From: Salipaludibacillus sp. LMS25
GTDB lineage: Bacteria; Bacillota; Bacilli; Bacillales; Salisediminibacteriaceae
Assembly (NCBI RefSeq): GCF_024362805.1
Contig: NZ_CP093299.1
Coordinates: forward strand, 3,876,001-3,940,000
DNA length: 64,000 nt
Reading direction: 5' to 3'
The translations under genes were made by a program, and so were the position numbers. The notes under the pieces are model-generated. The model had not been told where the DNA came from. It saw only the letters and a list, made by a program, of their open reading frames with translations, and made no database searches. The stretch's first letter is position 1; each line of letters opens with the position of its first letter. This document shows positions 46,584 to 55,703 of the stretch, piece by piece.

Positions 46584-47579
46584 ATGAGTGAGCAACGACA
46601 TCATAAATTAGGGATGACGGATAAAGATGTTCTACAAATGTATGAAACAATGCTTGCAGCAAGAATGATTGACGAGAGAATGTGGTTGTTAAACAGAGCA
46701 GGTAAAATCGCTTTTGTTATCTCTTGCCAAGGTCAGGAAGCAGCGCAAGTAGGGGCAGCAATGGCCCTAGATAATAAACAAGATTACGTATTGCCCTACT
46801 ACAGAGATATGGGCGTTGTCCTTCATTTCGGTATGAGTATTAAAGATTTAATGCTATCTGGATTTGCAAAAGAGGAGGATCCGAATTCCGGAGGGCGACA
46901 AATGCCTGGACATTTTGGTAAAAAATCCTCTCGTATTGTAACAGGCTCTTCGCCAGTAACGACTCAAGTCCCTCATGCAGTGGGATTTGGATTAGCGGCA
47001 AAAATGAAAAAGAAGGAATTTGTTGCTTTTACAACATTTGGTGAAGGGTCATCTAACCAAGGTGACTTTCATGAGGGAATTAACTTTGCTAGTGTCCATG
47101 ATCTTCCCGTTATTTTTATGTGTGAAAATAATAAATACGCTATTTCAGTCCCATTAGACAAGCAGCTGAACATTGAAAGTGTGGCTGAGCGAGCAAAAGG
47201 ATACGGTATTCACGGCGAATCAGTTGATGGCAATGACCCGTTAGCAGTATATGAAGCTGTAATGCATGCAAGAAAGCGTGCAGTAGCTGGAGAAGGGCCT
47301 TCTCTCATTGAAACAGTATCTTATCGTCTAACCCCTCATTCTAGCGATGACGATGACAGTACCTATCGTGCTAAAGAGGAGGTAGAAGCAGCGAAGAAAA
47401 TAGATCCCGTTCATACCTTCTGTCAGTATTTAAAAGACGCTGATGTTCTAACTGAAGAAAAGGACGATGAAATACGGGCAAAACTTCGCAGAGAAATTGA
47501 TGAAGCAACCGATTATGCAGAAAACGCATCATATCCTAATGTAGAGTCATTAATGGATTATGTTTATGGAGAGGAGTGA
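46584..47579 (+). CDS. bkdAA: Branched-chain 2-oxo acid dehydrogenase E1 alpha
   Basis: 331 residues from ATG 46584, nine bases after GAGGAGG (the longer frame starts inside that site). Thiamine diphosphate region TFGEGSSNQGDFHEGINFASV; the phosphorylation-loop-like HSSDDDDSTYR is present. Its stop overlaps the ribosome site region of bkdAB. Confidence 0.95.
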   Translation: MSEQRHHKLGMTDKDVLQMYETMLAARMIDERMWLLNRAGKIAFVISCQGQEAAQVGAAMALDNKQDYVLPYYRDMGVVLHFGMSIKDLMLSGFAKEEDPNSGGRQMPGHFGKKSSRIVTGSSPVTTQVPHAVGFGLAAKMKKKEFVAFTTFGEGSSNQGDFHEGINFASVHDLPVIFMCENNKYAISVPLDKQLNIESVAERAKGYGIHGESVDGNDPLAVYEAVMHARKRAVAGEGPSLIETVSYRLTPHSSDDDDSTYRAKEEVEAAKKIDPVHTFCQYLKDADVLTEEKDDEIRAKLRREIDEATDYAENASYPNVESLMDYVYGEE

Positions 47580-47584
47580 ACAGC

Positions 47585-48568
47585 ATGCCCGTCATATCTT
47601 ATATTGAATCAATAACGAAAGCGTTAAAAGAAGAGATGGCACGAGATGAAAATGTATTTATCCTTGGTGAAGATGTTGGTAAACGAGGAGGCGTTTTCAG
47701 GGCTACTGACGGACTATATACAGAATTTGGTGAAGAAAGAGTCATTGATACCCCTCTTGCTGAATCAGCGATCGCAGGGGTTGGAATTGGTGCTGCCATG
47801 TATGGTATGAGGCCAGTAGCGGAAATGCAGTTTGCGGACTTTATTATGCCCGCTTTCAATCAAATTGTTTCTGAAGCAGCCAAAATACGTTACCGATCAA
47901 ATAATGATTGGATCTGCCCTGTTACGATCAGGGCCCCTTATGGGGGGGGTGTTCATGGCGCACTTTATCACTCACAATCGGTAGAAGCGATGTTTGCTAA
48001 CACACCAGGCTTAAAAATTGTGATGCCGTCTACTCCTTATGATGTTAAAGGCTTATTAAAAGCGGCCATTCGTTCAGATGATCCTGTGCTATTTTTTGAA
48101 CATAAACGAGCTTATCGCTTAATAAAGGGGGAAGTCCCTGATGAAGATTACACACTACCTATAGGGAAAGCCGATGTCAAGCGAGAAGGTGAGGACATCA
48201 CAGTCATTACTTACGGTCTATGCGTACATTTTGCATTACAAGCGGCTGAAGCTCTAGAAAAAGACGGGTATTCTGCCCATATCCTAGATTTACGTACCGT
48301 TTATCCCCTTGACAAGCAAGCAATCATTGAAGCAGCACAAAAAACTGGCAAAGTGCTCTTAGTCACTGAAGCTAATAAAGAAGGAAGCATTATGAGTGAA
48401 GTAGCAGCAGTGATTGCTGAGCATTGTTTATTTGATTTAGATGCTCCTGTTCAGCGCCTGGCTGGCCCTGATGTTCCTGCCATGCCTTATGCCCCGCCCC
48501 TAGAGAAGCACTTTATGGTTACGCCTGACAAAGTGGAAAAAGCGATGCGAGAGTTAGCAGAATTCTAA
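47585..48568 (+). CDS. bkdAB: Branched-chain 2-oxo acid dehydrogenase E1 beta
   Basis: 327 residues from ATG 47585 (AGGAG eight bases upstream; GTG 47576 overlaps that site). Begins MPVISYIESITKALKEEM, with FILGEDVGKRGGVFRAT and EMQFADFIMPAFNQIVSEAAK motifs (residues 82-102). Forms the alpha2beta2 E1 with BkdAA. Length equals the B. subtilis protein. Confidence 0.95.
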   Translation: MPVISYIESITKALKEEMARDENVFILGEDVGKRGGVFRATDGLYTEFGEERVIDTPLAESAIAGVGIGAAMYGMRPVAEMQFADFIMPAFNQIVSEAAKIRYRSNNDWICPVTIRAPYGGGVHGALYHSQSVEAMFANTPGLKIVMPSTPYDVKGLLKAAIRSDDPVLFFEHKRAYRLIKGEVPDEDYTLPIGKADVKREGEDITVITYGLCVHFALQAAEALEKDGYSAHILDLRTVYPLDKQAIIEAAQKTGKVLLVTEANKEGSIMSEVAAVIAEHCLFDLDAPVQRLAGPDVPAMPYAPPLEKHFMVTPDKVEKAMRELAEF

Positions 48569-48612
48569 TAATAGAGATGCGAACTGTTAAAGATTTGAAG
48601 GAGGTCCCGTGT

Positions 48613-49905
48613 ATGGCAACTGAAATAACGATGCCCCAATTAGGGGAAAGTGTCACTGAGGGCACGATTACTAAATGGCTTGTTAAACCTGGTGATCACG
48701 TTAATAAATATGATCCCATTGCAGAAGTGATGACAGATAAAGTCAACGCAGAAGTACCCTCTTCTTTTACTGGTACTATCTCAGAATTAATTGTTGATGA
48801 AGATCAAACCGTAGCTGTAGGTGAAGTTATATGTAGGTTGGATACCGAAAATAACAAGTCGTCATTAAATAGTAAAGGTTCTTCTTCTAAAGAAACAACA
48901 AAAAAAGTGACTGAAGACAGCTCTTCTTCAGGAAAAACGATGAAAAAACGCTATTCACCAGCTGTGCTTAAGTTGGCACAAGAACATCAGATTGATTTAG
49001 AGCAAGTAAACGGATCAGGACGCGGAGGACGAATTACGAGAAAGGACCTCTTAGCTCTTGTTGAAAACGGAGAAATCACCTCACAAGAAGACGATTTACC
49101 ACAAGTCCCAGCTGCTATTGACGAAGTTGGAGCTGACCAAAGGGCATCAGGCATACTTGCTAAAGAGGACTTTGAGCACACAGTTGAAAATGGGGCCCAC
49201 GACCGATTTGAGCGGATTCCTATAAGTGGTGTCCGTAAAGCGATTGCTCAGAACATGGTTAAGTCAAAGCATGAAGCCCCACATGCGTGGATGATGATTG
49301 AAGTGGATGTAACGGACCTTGTTAAATACCGTGAAAAAGTTAAAAATGAGTTTCAAGAAAAAGAAGGATTTAAATTAACCTTTTTACCTTTCTTTATGAA
49401 AGCCGTTATCGATGCATTAAAAGCCTTTCCACAAGTAAATGCGAAATGGGAAGGCGACAACATCATCCGATATAAAGATGTGCATCTATCAATGGCAGTC
49501 GCGACTGAAAACGAACTATTTGTCCCTGTTATTAAGCATGCTGATGAGAAAAACATCAAAGGACTTGCAAAAGCTTTGAATCACTTATCACGGAAAGTTC
49601 GCTCGTCCTCATTAACGCAAGCAGACATGCAAGGCGGGACTTTCACACTGAATAATACGGGTTCTTTTGGTTCGATTCAATCACAGCCTATTATAAATAC
49701 ACCCCAGGCAGCTATTTTGTCAGTGGAATCGATTGTGAAACGCCCTGTGGTATTAGAAAATGATGCTATTGCAGTGAGAAACATGGTGAATTTATGTTTG
49801 TCTTTAGATCACCGTGTGCTGGATGGACTCATCTGCGGGAACTTTATGGCTCATATTAAACAATCTCTTGAACAAATGAACGAGAATACACTATCCATTT
49901 ATTAA
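48613..49905 (+). CDS. bkdB: Branched-chain 2-oxo acid dehydrogenase E2, lipoamide acyltransferase
   Basis: 430 residues from ATG 48613, eight bases after AAGGAGGT. Order: lipoyl domain (EVMTDKVNAEVPS, lipoyl Lys near 44), Ser/Lys-rich linker, peripheral-subunit-binding domain (SPAVLKLAQEHQIDLEQV) and catalytic domain ending SLDHRVLDG with the active His. Core of the complex; last gene of the operon. Confidence 0.95.
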   Translation: MATEITMPQLGESVTEGTITKWLVKPGDHVNKYDPIAEVMTDKVNAEVPSSFTGTISELIVDEDQTVAVGEVICRLDTENNKSSLNSKGSSSKETTKKVTEDSSSSGKTMKKRYSPAVLKLAQEHQIDLEQVNGSGRGGRITRKDLLALVENGEITSQEDDLPQVPAAIDEVGADQRASGILAKEDFEHTVENGAHDRFERIPISGVRKAIAQNMVKSKHEAPHAWMMIEVDVTDLVKYREKVKNEFQEKEGFKLTFLPFFMKAVIDALKAFPQVNAKWEGDNIIRYKDVHLSMAVATENELFVPVIKHADEKNIKGLAKALNHLSRKVRSSSLTQADMQGGTFTLNNTGSFGSIQSQPIINTPQAAILSVESIVKRPVVLENDAIAVRNMVNLCLSLDHRVLDGLICGNFMAHIKQSLEQMNENTLSIY

Positions 49906-49934
49906 GTAAGAATGACTTTGAATAGGTGGAACAA

Positions 49935-49994
49935 GGGCTCTCAAATCGGTGGTAGACGCGTTTTGCGCTACTCCCTTTATTGAGGGCTTTTTAA
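49935..49994 (+). terminator. Terminator of the bkd operon
   Basis: GCTCTCAA pairs with TTGAGGGC (one G-T); inside, GTAG-CGC pairs with GCG-CTAC. Followed by TTTTTAA. Confidence 0.78.
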
Positions 49995-50097
49995 TTATTA
50001 ACTATAATGAAGAGCATTTGGCTTCATAAATCAAGTTAGACAGGACATAATAACCACAAACTAATTTTAAGAGTTTATAAATAAGGAGTGACGTGGT

Positions 50098-50556
50098 ATG
50101 TCTATATGGTGTGCGCTATTATTGACTGCGAATTTTCTAACAGCTGAGGTGAATGCTTACTCAGAAAATACGGCCTTGTATTTATTTTCAGAACAGAAAG
50201 AAGAATCAGTTGAAGACTTGCTCCAACAAGAAAGTATGAAACCGCACATAGATTATTACTTCGAATTACTTATTACGAAACATCGACCAGATTTATTGTC
50301 AGAGTGGCTAGAAGTAGAACGAGACCGTGAAGCTATTTATAAAAAAATCAAAGCTTTTTCGAACGAAGAATATGATACAGTCCATAAAAAAATAAGCAAT
50401 GAGTGGTATGATAATCATGCCAAAATGCATAACCAATTGTTAGTAGCGGTTAAAGAAAGGAATGATGAAAAGATAAAATTAAGCCTAGGTCACCTATGCT
50501 CACTAAAAAAAACGTGGAATGAAGAAATGAAAAACATCATTAAAGAAATGTCGTAG
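50098..50556 (+). CDS. Uncharacterised protein with a possible signal peptide, 152 aa
   Basis: Residues 1-20 are hydrophobic and end in ALA-like TAEVNAYS, suggesting export. The rest is helical and charged, with LLQQESMKPHIDYYFELLITK and a single Cys near 134. AAGGAG precedes ATG 50098. It stands alone between the bkd terminator and the zinc lipoprotein gene. I do not recognise a family. Confidence 0.68.
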   Translation: MSIWCALLLTANFLTAEVNAYSENTALYLFSEQKEESVEDLLQQESMKPHIDYYFELLITKHRPDLLSEWLEVERDREAIYKKIKAFSNEEYDTVHKKISNEWYDNHAKMHNQLLVAVKERNDEKIKLSLGHLCSLKKTWNEEMKNIIKEMS

Positions 50557-50575
50557 TTAATCGTAACAGTTATGG

Positions 50576-50640
50576 TTTACAAAGTAGACGATTTACGATA
50601 TAATCCCTTTTGTGATCTTAATAAAACGTAATGATTACGA
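50576..50640 (+). promoter_or_regulatory. Promoter and Zur box of the zinc lipoprotein gene
   Basis: TTTACA (50576-50581) and TATAAT (50599-50604) are 17 bases apart. ACGTAATGATTACGA (50626-50640) is one base off the perfect palindrome TCGTAATnATTACGA bound by Zur, the zinc-sensing repressor. It lies just after the expected start of transcription. Confidence 0.85.
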
Positions 50641-50658
50641 AAGGGGTAAAAGAGTGCT

Positions 50659-51762
50659 ATGCAAAAAAGTCAATACTTAAAAGCAATAGTATTAGGGGCT
50701 TTTTTATTTGTATTAGCTGCGTGTGGCGATAATACGGATAACGCCTCCACAGGAAATGGAGATAATCAGATCGAGAAGATAGAAACGATTCATGTTAAAA
50801 CCACGTTATATCCACTTGAAGACTTTACTAATCGAATTGGTGGCGAATTTGTAAAGGTTGATAACATTGTGCCGGTAGGTGCCGATGCCCATACATTTGA
50901 ACCAACTGCTAATCAAATGATTGAAGTGGCCGAAGCGGATTTATTTATTTATAACGGTGCTGATTTTGAAGGGTTTGCTGATAGTATAAAAGATACGGTT
51001 GCGTCTCATGATGTAACAGTTGTGACAGCGTCAGAAGGTATAGATCTTATTAGCTATGATCACGACCACGATGATCACGATCATTCTCACGACAATGACC
51101 ACCATCACGATCATGAAAATGACCATGATGCAGATAATCATAACCACAGTCATAATCACGATGAATCTAATGTGGAGCATCATGATCATAACGATAATGA
51201 GGAAAATCATTCTGAGGATGATCATGACCACTCACACGGTGAGGAAGATCCTCACGTTTGGTTAGATCCAATCCGTTCCATTCAATTAGCGGAGAATATT
51301 AAAGAGGCTCTCATTGATATAAATCCGGAAGAGCAAGAGACGTTTGAAGCTAACTTTGAAACCCTTAAAGAGGAGCTTGAAAAATTAGACGAAGAGCTTC
51401 AAACTATGTCAGAAAGTGCTGATCGCAGCATGATTGTCGTCTCTCACGCAGGTTACGGTTATTGGGAAGATCGCTACGGTATTGAGCAAATCGCGATTGC
51501 TGGATTGTCACCATCAAATGAGCCTTCCATACAACAAATTCAAACTACTATTTCTTTAATGGAAGATCACGATATAAATTACGTCATGTTTGAGCAAAAT
51601 ATCCCTACTAATCTTGCAGAAACAGTTAAAAATGAAGTAGGTGCTGAAGATGTCTGGCTTCATAACTTAGAAGCATTAACTGAAGAAGACATTGAAAATA
51701 ATGAAAATTATTTTAGCTTAATGCGGCGTAATATTGAAGCACTAGAAACCGTTCTAAATTAA
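50659..51762 (+). CDS. znuA: High-affinity zinc ABC transporter substrate-binding lipoprotein
   Basis: 367 residues of the cluster A-I (ZnuA/AdcA) family. The signal peptide ends in lipobox LAAC (Cys22 lipidated). Metal ligands are expected in GADAHTFEPT, DPHVWLDP and VVSHAGYGYW. Residues about 135-195 are a His/Asp-rich loop with more than 25 His, the zinc-trapping loop of this family. No permease or ATPase gene is adjacent. A Zur box precedes it, confirming zinc control. Confidence 0.93.
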   Translation: MQKSQYLKAIVLGAFLFVLAACGDNTDNASTGNGDNQIEKIETIHVKTTLYPLEDFTNRIGGEFVKVDNIVPVGADAHTFEPTANQMIEVAEADLFIYNGADFEGFADSIKDTVASHDVTVVTASEGIDLISYDHDHDDHDHSHDNDHHHDHENDHDADNHNHSHNHDESNVEHHDHNDNEENHSEDDHDHSHGEEDPHVWLDPIRSIQLAENIKEALIDINPEEQETFEANFETLKEELEKLDEELQTMSESADRSMIVVSHAGYGYWEDRYGIEQIAIAGLSPSNEPSIQQIQTTISLMEDHDINYVMFEQNIPTNLAETVKNEVGAEDVWLHNLEALTEEDIENNENYFSLMRRNIEALETVLN

Positions 51763-51769
51763 TCTAGTC

Positions 51770-51801
51770 AAGACTCGGAGAAGGTTATTCGAGTCTTTTT
51801 T
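51770..51801 (+). terminator. Terminator of znuA
   Basis: AAGACTCG and CGAGTCTT form an eight-bp stem with a 12-base loop, then a T-run. Confidence 0.92.
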
Positions 51802-51922
51802 CAATGTATAAGATTCTTTCGTTACTAACTGTTTTGCAATTGAGGTATCTTAAACATTGGTAAACAGAAACATTACGTTGTAAAATAGGGATACAGTCCA
51901 AAATAAGAAAGGATGTTTGTTT

Positions 51923-52348
51923 GTGGAATTTCAAATGTTTATGAACGATGTCGTTCAGGCGGCGCGAAACGATATGATAGAAGCAGGTTATGAACAGTTA
52001 ACGACCCCTGAAGATGTAGAGGCAGCTTTTAACAAGAAAGGGCGTACACTTGTCCTCGTCAATTCAGTTTGTGGCTGTGCAGGTGGTATTGCTCGTCCTT
52101 CAGCTGCATACATGAAAAATTATGATGTGCAGGCAGATCAATATGTGACAGTATTTGCAGGACAAGACAAGGAAGCTACTGAAAAAGCACGATCTTATTT
52201 TACAGGGTATCCACCGTCTTCACCTTCTTTTGCTCTTCTAAAAGACGGGGAAATTAAGATGATGATTGAACGCCATCAAATTGAAGGACATGAACCTATT
52301 GAAGTTGTTAAACAGCTTGAAAAAGGGTTTGACACGCACTTTAAATAG
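51923..52348 (+). CDS. brxB: Bacilliredoxin BrxB (YqiW)
   Basis: 141 residues. Thioredoxin-like fold with the active CGC motif (Cys50 and Cys52) in [13 protein letters not shown]. It removes bacillithiol from S-bacillithiolated proteins. GTG 51923 gives [11 protein letters not shown], matching known starts, and has AAGGATG eight bases upstream. Its position after bkd matches YqiW and not the YphP paralogue. Confidence 0.92.
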   Translation: MEFQMFMNDVVQAARNDMIEAGYEQLTTPEDVEAAFNKKGRTLVLVNSVCGCAGGIARPSAAYMKNYDVQADQYVTVFAGQDKEATEKARSYFTGYPPSSPSFALLKDGEIKMMIERHQIEGHEPIEVVKQLEKGFDTHFK

Positions 52349-52516
52349 AAATTACTTGTGAGGAGGCGGTGGAAGCCTCCTTATCTTTATGCTATAATGC
52401 TTTTTGTCTTGTTTTTTAATTTTTTACGATGGTGTTGTCCAGATACTCACTTTGTATAAAGATACAAGGCATCATTCTACCTACATATAAGCAACCAATT
52501 AAAGGAGTGTTGAGCG

Positions 52517-52867
52517 GTGCAAGAGCTTTATAAAGAGATTCACGGCTACTTAAATATGGATGAAGAAATTCCTTTTGATGATTTTGAAAAGTATTATAAA
52601 AAAGTCATTGCCTATTTCAATGATAAAGCAGATCAATTTGACGAAGAAGATATTTGGAAAGCACTCTTTATTTCTGAGAATGTCATGTCTAATGCTGAAG
52701 GTCGTTCAAAAGAAGTTAAAGGTACAAAAGCAAAAAAATATACTAAAATGTCACAAAGGCTAACACTTTGGGCCCAAAATTTTGCTACACGTCTTGCTGA
52801 ACTAGGTTATAATAAAGATCAAATGAATGAGCGTTTTGAGAAAATGTTTGAAGAAAATGTGGAGTAA
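52517..52867 (+). CDS. Uncharacterised small acidic protein, 116 aa
   Basis: Helical and charged, no membrane segment or Cys. The GTG start follows AAAGGAGTGTTGAGC. Motif-like stretches are YKEIHGYLNMDEEIPFDD and LAELGYNKDQMNERFEKMFE. Codon use and ribosome site look genuine. I do not recognise the family. Confidence 0.7.
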   Translation: MQELYKEIHGYLNMDEEIPFDDFEKYYKKVIAYFNDKADQFDEEDIWKALFISENVMSNAEGRSKEVKGTKAKKYTKMSQRLTLWAQNFATRLAELGYNKDQMNERFEKMFEENVE

Positions 52868-52881
52868 TTTAAAATAAACTA

Positions 52882-52910
52882 TTGCATTTTTATCTGGTAA
52901 TTGCTATACT
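52882..52910 (+). promoter_or_regulatory. Promoter of tRNA-Arg
   Basis: TTGCAT (52882-52887) and TATACT (52905-52910) are 17 bases apart, 35 bases before the tRNA. Confidence 0.78.
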
Positions 52911-52944
52911 CATATAGTGCGGATGACAACGTTCCGCATTGTTT

Positions 52945-53019
52945 GCGCCTGTGGTGAAATGGATATCATACGAGATTTCGGCTCTCGCGTTCCGGGTTCG
53001 AATCCTGGCAGGCGCGCCA
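52945..53019 (+). tRNA. tRNA-Arg, anticodon TCG
   Basis: 75 bases including an encoded CCA. Acceptor GCGCCTG/CAGGCGC; D stem GTGA/TCAT with GG in the loop; anticodon stem CGAGA/TCTCG with loop TTTCGGC, giving anticodon TCG at 52978-52980 (reads CGA, Arg); four-base variable loop; T arm CCGGG-TTCGAAT-CCTGG. All arms close, and U33 and a purine at 37 are present. Confidence 0.95.
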
Positions 53020-53033
53020 CATATTATACATAT

Positions 53034-53063
53034 AAACCTTTAGCCGTGGCTGAAGGTTTTTTT
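53034..53063 (+). terminator. Terminator of tRNA-Arg
   Basis: AAACCTTTAGCC pairs with GGCTGAAGGTTT (12 bp, one G-T) and is followed by seven T. Confidence 0.93.
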
Positions 53064-53075
53064 ATTAATGGTTTA

Positions 53076-53806
53076 GAAAACCCCTGGCTATGCCGGGGGT
53101 TCAAAAGAGCTTATAGCGTGGTATAAAAAAAACCTCACTTCATGGTAGGATAAAGTTGGTTTCCCGACCACTTCATCTCACCATAGAAGGAGGTATGCCC
53201 TGTGAAGGACATGAATAGTTTAGCACACACAAGATGGAATTGTAAGTATCACATAGTATTTGCCCCAAAGTACAGAAGACAGATCATTTATGGGAAGTAT
53301 AAAAAGAGCATTGGACAAATCATAAGAGATTTATGTGAACGGAAAGGTGTGATTATCCATGAAGCAAATGCTTGTCGAGATCACATCCATATGTTAGTCA
53401 GTATTCCACCCAAGTTAAGTGTCTCTCAATTCATGGGTTACCTAAAAGGAAAAAGCAGTCTTATGATATTTGATCGACATGCCAATTTGAAGTATCGCTA
53501 CGGAAACCGGAAATTCTGGTGCCGGGGGTTCTATGTTGATACGGTGGGCAGAAATAAGAAACAAATACAAGAATACATTAAGAATCAGCTGAAAGAAGAC
53601 TATATGGGTGACCAGTTAACATTATTCGAAGAATATGACCCATTTACCGGTGAGAAAAATAAGAAGAAATAAAGAAATTCTTTAGAATTAGTGAGTGAAT
53701 GTGGTGCAGGCGGGAAACCTCCTCAGTGGGCCTTTTAGGCCGAGGCCGGTAAGAGAGGCTTTCAGCCGCAGAGCAAACCACCAGTTCACACTGGTGGTTT
53801 TGATTA
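53076..53806 (+). mobile_element. IS200/IS605-family insertion sequence, single-gene type
   Basis: About 730 bases. The left end has the IS200 hairpin CCCC-T-GGC/GCC-GGGG (53081-53099) and the typical GAGCTTATAGCG that follows. One transposase gene is present. The right end has a strong hairpin AAACCACCAGT/ACTGGTGGTTT (53775-53800). No tnpB, no inverted terminal repeats and no target duplication, as expected for this family. Exact ends are approximate. It sits 20 bases after the tRNA-Arg terminator. Confidence 0.85.
53202..53672 (+). CDS. tnpA: IS200-type Y1 HUH transposase TnpA
   Basis: 156 residues. The HUH motif is His61-Ile-His63 and the catalytic Tyr is Tyr125 (IQEYIKNQ), both intact. 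The family cuts and joins single-stranded DNA at hairpin ends. GTG start behind AAGGAGG. Full length and apparently functional. Confidence 0.95.
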   Translation: MKDMNSLAHTRWNCKYHIVFAPKYRRQIIYGKYKKSIGQIIRDLCERKGVIIHEANACRDHIHMLVSIPPKLSVSQFMGYLKGKSSLMIFDRHANLKYRYGNRKFWCRGFYVDTVGRNKKQIQEYIKNQLKEDYMGDQLTLFEEYDPFTGEKNKKK

Positions 53807-53935
53807 CATTCATAATGGAAACACCATCGACCGACTATTTAGCACTACAGTGTAAACCAAACGGCAAAGATACCGTTAAAAGAAATATGTTACGATGGTA
53901 AACGTACTAAAATACTCTTAATCAGGTGGCATAAC

Positions 53936-54904
53936 ATGTTTAAAATTGGATATAGAACGTTAAAAACAGCATTAGGGACTGCTGGATCAGTGGCTGTTGC
54001 TCAATGGCTTGGCCTTGACTTTTTTGCTTCGGCTGGCATTATAACCATCCTATGTGTAGAAAAAACAAAACGAAAATCTGTAAAAGACTCATGGGCGCGA
54101 TTTTCAGCCTGTCTTATAGGTATGATCTTTGCCGTCATTATTTTTGAAATGTTGGGTTACCACCCATTATCAATCGTAATATTACTTATTTTATTTATCC
54201 CTGCAACGCTCATACTTAAAGTGCAAGGTGGTATTGTAACGAGTTCGGTTATTAATTTTCATATTTATACTGTAAGTGATTTGACCGTTAATTTAATAGT
54301 CAATGAGCTAGCTCTAATTGTTATCGGGATTGGTTTTGCTTTACTAGTAAATATGTATATGCCTAGTAAGCAAAACCAGTTAGAGGAGATGCAAAATAAG
54401 CTTGAAGGTTACTTTACAAAAATATTGAATGAATTCGCTAAATATATACGAGAAGGTGACAGTCATTGGGATGGTAAAGAAATTACTGAAGCTGTTTCCT
54501 TGCTGGAAAAATCTAAAAACCAAGCAATGCAAAACTTGGAGAACCATATTTTTAGGTATGAGGATGTCTACTATCATTATTTTAAAATGAGAGAAAAGCA
54601 ATTAGATATCTTTGAACGAATGATGCCACTACTCACTTCAATTGAGCATCATGTAGAACAAGCAGACATGCTTGCTGATTACATGGAAGAATTAGCAGAG
54701 GGCATTCATCCAGAAAATACAGCTCATATTTATATTACTAAATTAGAAGCGTTAAAAGATTCTTTTAAACAAATGCCACTTCCCACAACACGTAATGAAT
54801 TCGAGGTTAGGTCTGCTCTAGCTCACCTCGTTTATGAATTGGATCAATATTTAATAATTAAACAGCAATTTAAACCAGTTAAAGAATATCAGGTATTTCG
54901 TTGA
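53936..54904 (+). CDS. yqjA: Aromatic acid exporter family protein YqjA (DUF939)
   Basis: 322 residues, the same length as B. subtilis YqjA. N-terminal half: four to six membrane segments, with CVEKTKRKSVKDSWARFSA (residues 38-56). C-terminal half: cytoplasmic helices. Related to FusC/AaeB-type exporters by domain name; no substrate is known. The ribosome site is CAGGTGG. Confidence 0.88.
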   Translation: MFKIGYRTLKTALGTAGSVAVAQWLGLDFFASAGIITILCVEKTKRKSVKDSWARFSACLIGMIFAVIIFEMLGYHPLSIVILLILFIPATLILKVQGGIVTSSVINFHIYTVSDLTVNLIVNELALIVIGIGFALLVNMYMPSKQNQLEEMQNKLEGYFTKILNEFAKYIREGDSHWDGKEITEAVSLLEKSKNQAMQNLENHIFRYEDVYYHYFKMREKQLDIFERMMPLLTSIEHHVEQADMLADYMEELAEGIHPENTAHIYITKLEALKDSFKQMPLPTTRNEFEVRSALAHLVYELDQYLIIKQQFKPVKEYQVFR

Positions 54905-54957
54905 ATAAATAACAGGGAGTTATGCAAACTGAGAAGAAAAGACCGGAGTGATCACGG

Positions 54958-55464
54958 ATGGCTTCCCTTATATTATCAATTCTACTCATCGTGTCTCCCT
55001 TGTGGCCGCTCGGTGAAAACCCGCTTGCAGGAGACCCTTATGTTATCGTTAATACTGCAACGAACGAGCTGGCTTTTATCGTTGAAGGAGAAGTAAAGCA
55101 AGAATTTCAAATAGCTACCGGCCAAGAAAACAATAAAACGCCTGAAGGTGAGTTTAATATTATAGTAAAGGCAATGAACCCCTATTACCGAAAGCATGAT
55201 ATTGAGGGAGGCGACGAAAATAATCCGTTAGGCACTAGATGGATTGGTTTTGATGCAAATGGAACAGATGGCAGAATATTTGGCCTTCATGGGACAAATC
55301 GGCCCACATCCATCGGAGCAAGAATCACAAAAGGCTGTGTTCGACTTAATAATTCAGATGTAGAGGTCCTTTATGAAGAAATACCAATCGGAACTAAAAT
55401 TCTTATTATATCTAGTGAGAAAAATTTTGAAGAGTTAGGAAGAGAACATGGTGCGATTGAATAA
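54958..55464 (+). CDS. L,D-transpeptidase (YkuD domain)
   Basis: 168 residues. N-terminal signal or anchor (1-17), then a YkuD domain with the active-site block FGLHGTNRP ... ITKGCVRLNNSDVEVL; the Cys of GCVRL is the nucleophile. Such enzymes make 3-3 peptidoglycan links or anchor proteins outside the membrane. There is no LysM domain. CCGGAGTGATCACGG precedes ATG. Confidence 0.92.
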   Translation: MASLILSILLIVSPLWPLGENPLAGDPYVIVNTATNELAFIVEGEVKQEFQIATGQENNKTPEGEFNIIVKAMNPYYRKHDIEGGDENNPLGTRWIGFDANGTDGRIFGLHGTNRPTSIGARITKGCVRLNNSDVEVLYEEIPIGTKILIISSEKNFEELGREHGAIE

Positions 55465-55527
55465 AGGGATTAAAAAGGCTCCGCAAAGTAAGAGATCTTA
55501 AAATCACCTATGGAGATAAAAAGTGTA

Positions 55528-55552
55528 AAAGCAGCCAGCTTGGCTGCTTTTA
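55528..55552 (+). terminator. Terminator after the L,D-transpeptidase gene
   Basis: AAAAGCAGCC and GGCTGCTTTT form a perfect ten-bp stem with a five-base loop. Confidence 0.88.
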
Positions 55553-55703
55553 GTGTGTGCCTGTGATCCCGTGTATAATATTGCATGAGTTAATGGGCAT
55601 TTAATCTAGAAACTAGCTCATAAGGAGGCGGTTCCTTAGTTTGTCTGTATACAAGTGTCCTTCCAATAAGGGAAGGCGTTCATTAAATACTATAAAACAG
55701 CCG

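Noticed and set aside
51031..51265. Two overlapping frames rich in Met, Ile and Val in the znuA His-loop
   Set aside because: Shifted readings of repeated His/Asp codons; no ribosome site.
52917..53126. 69-codon frame across tRNA-Arg
   Set aside because: It covers the tRNA and its terminator; not a protein gene.
53695..53901. 68-codon frame after tnpA
   Set aside because: It lies over the IS200 right-end structure and crosses into flanking DNA; no family features.
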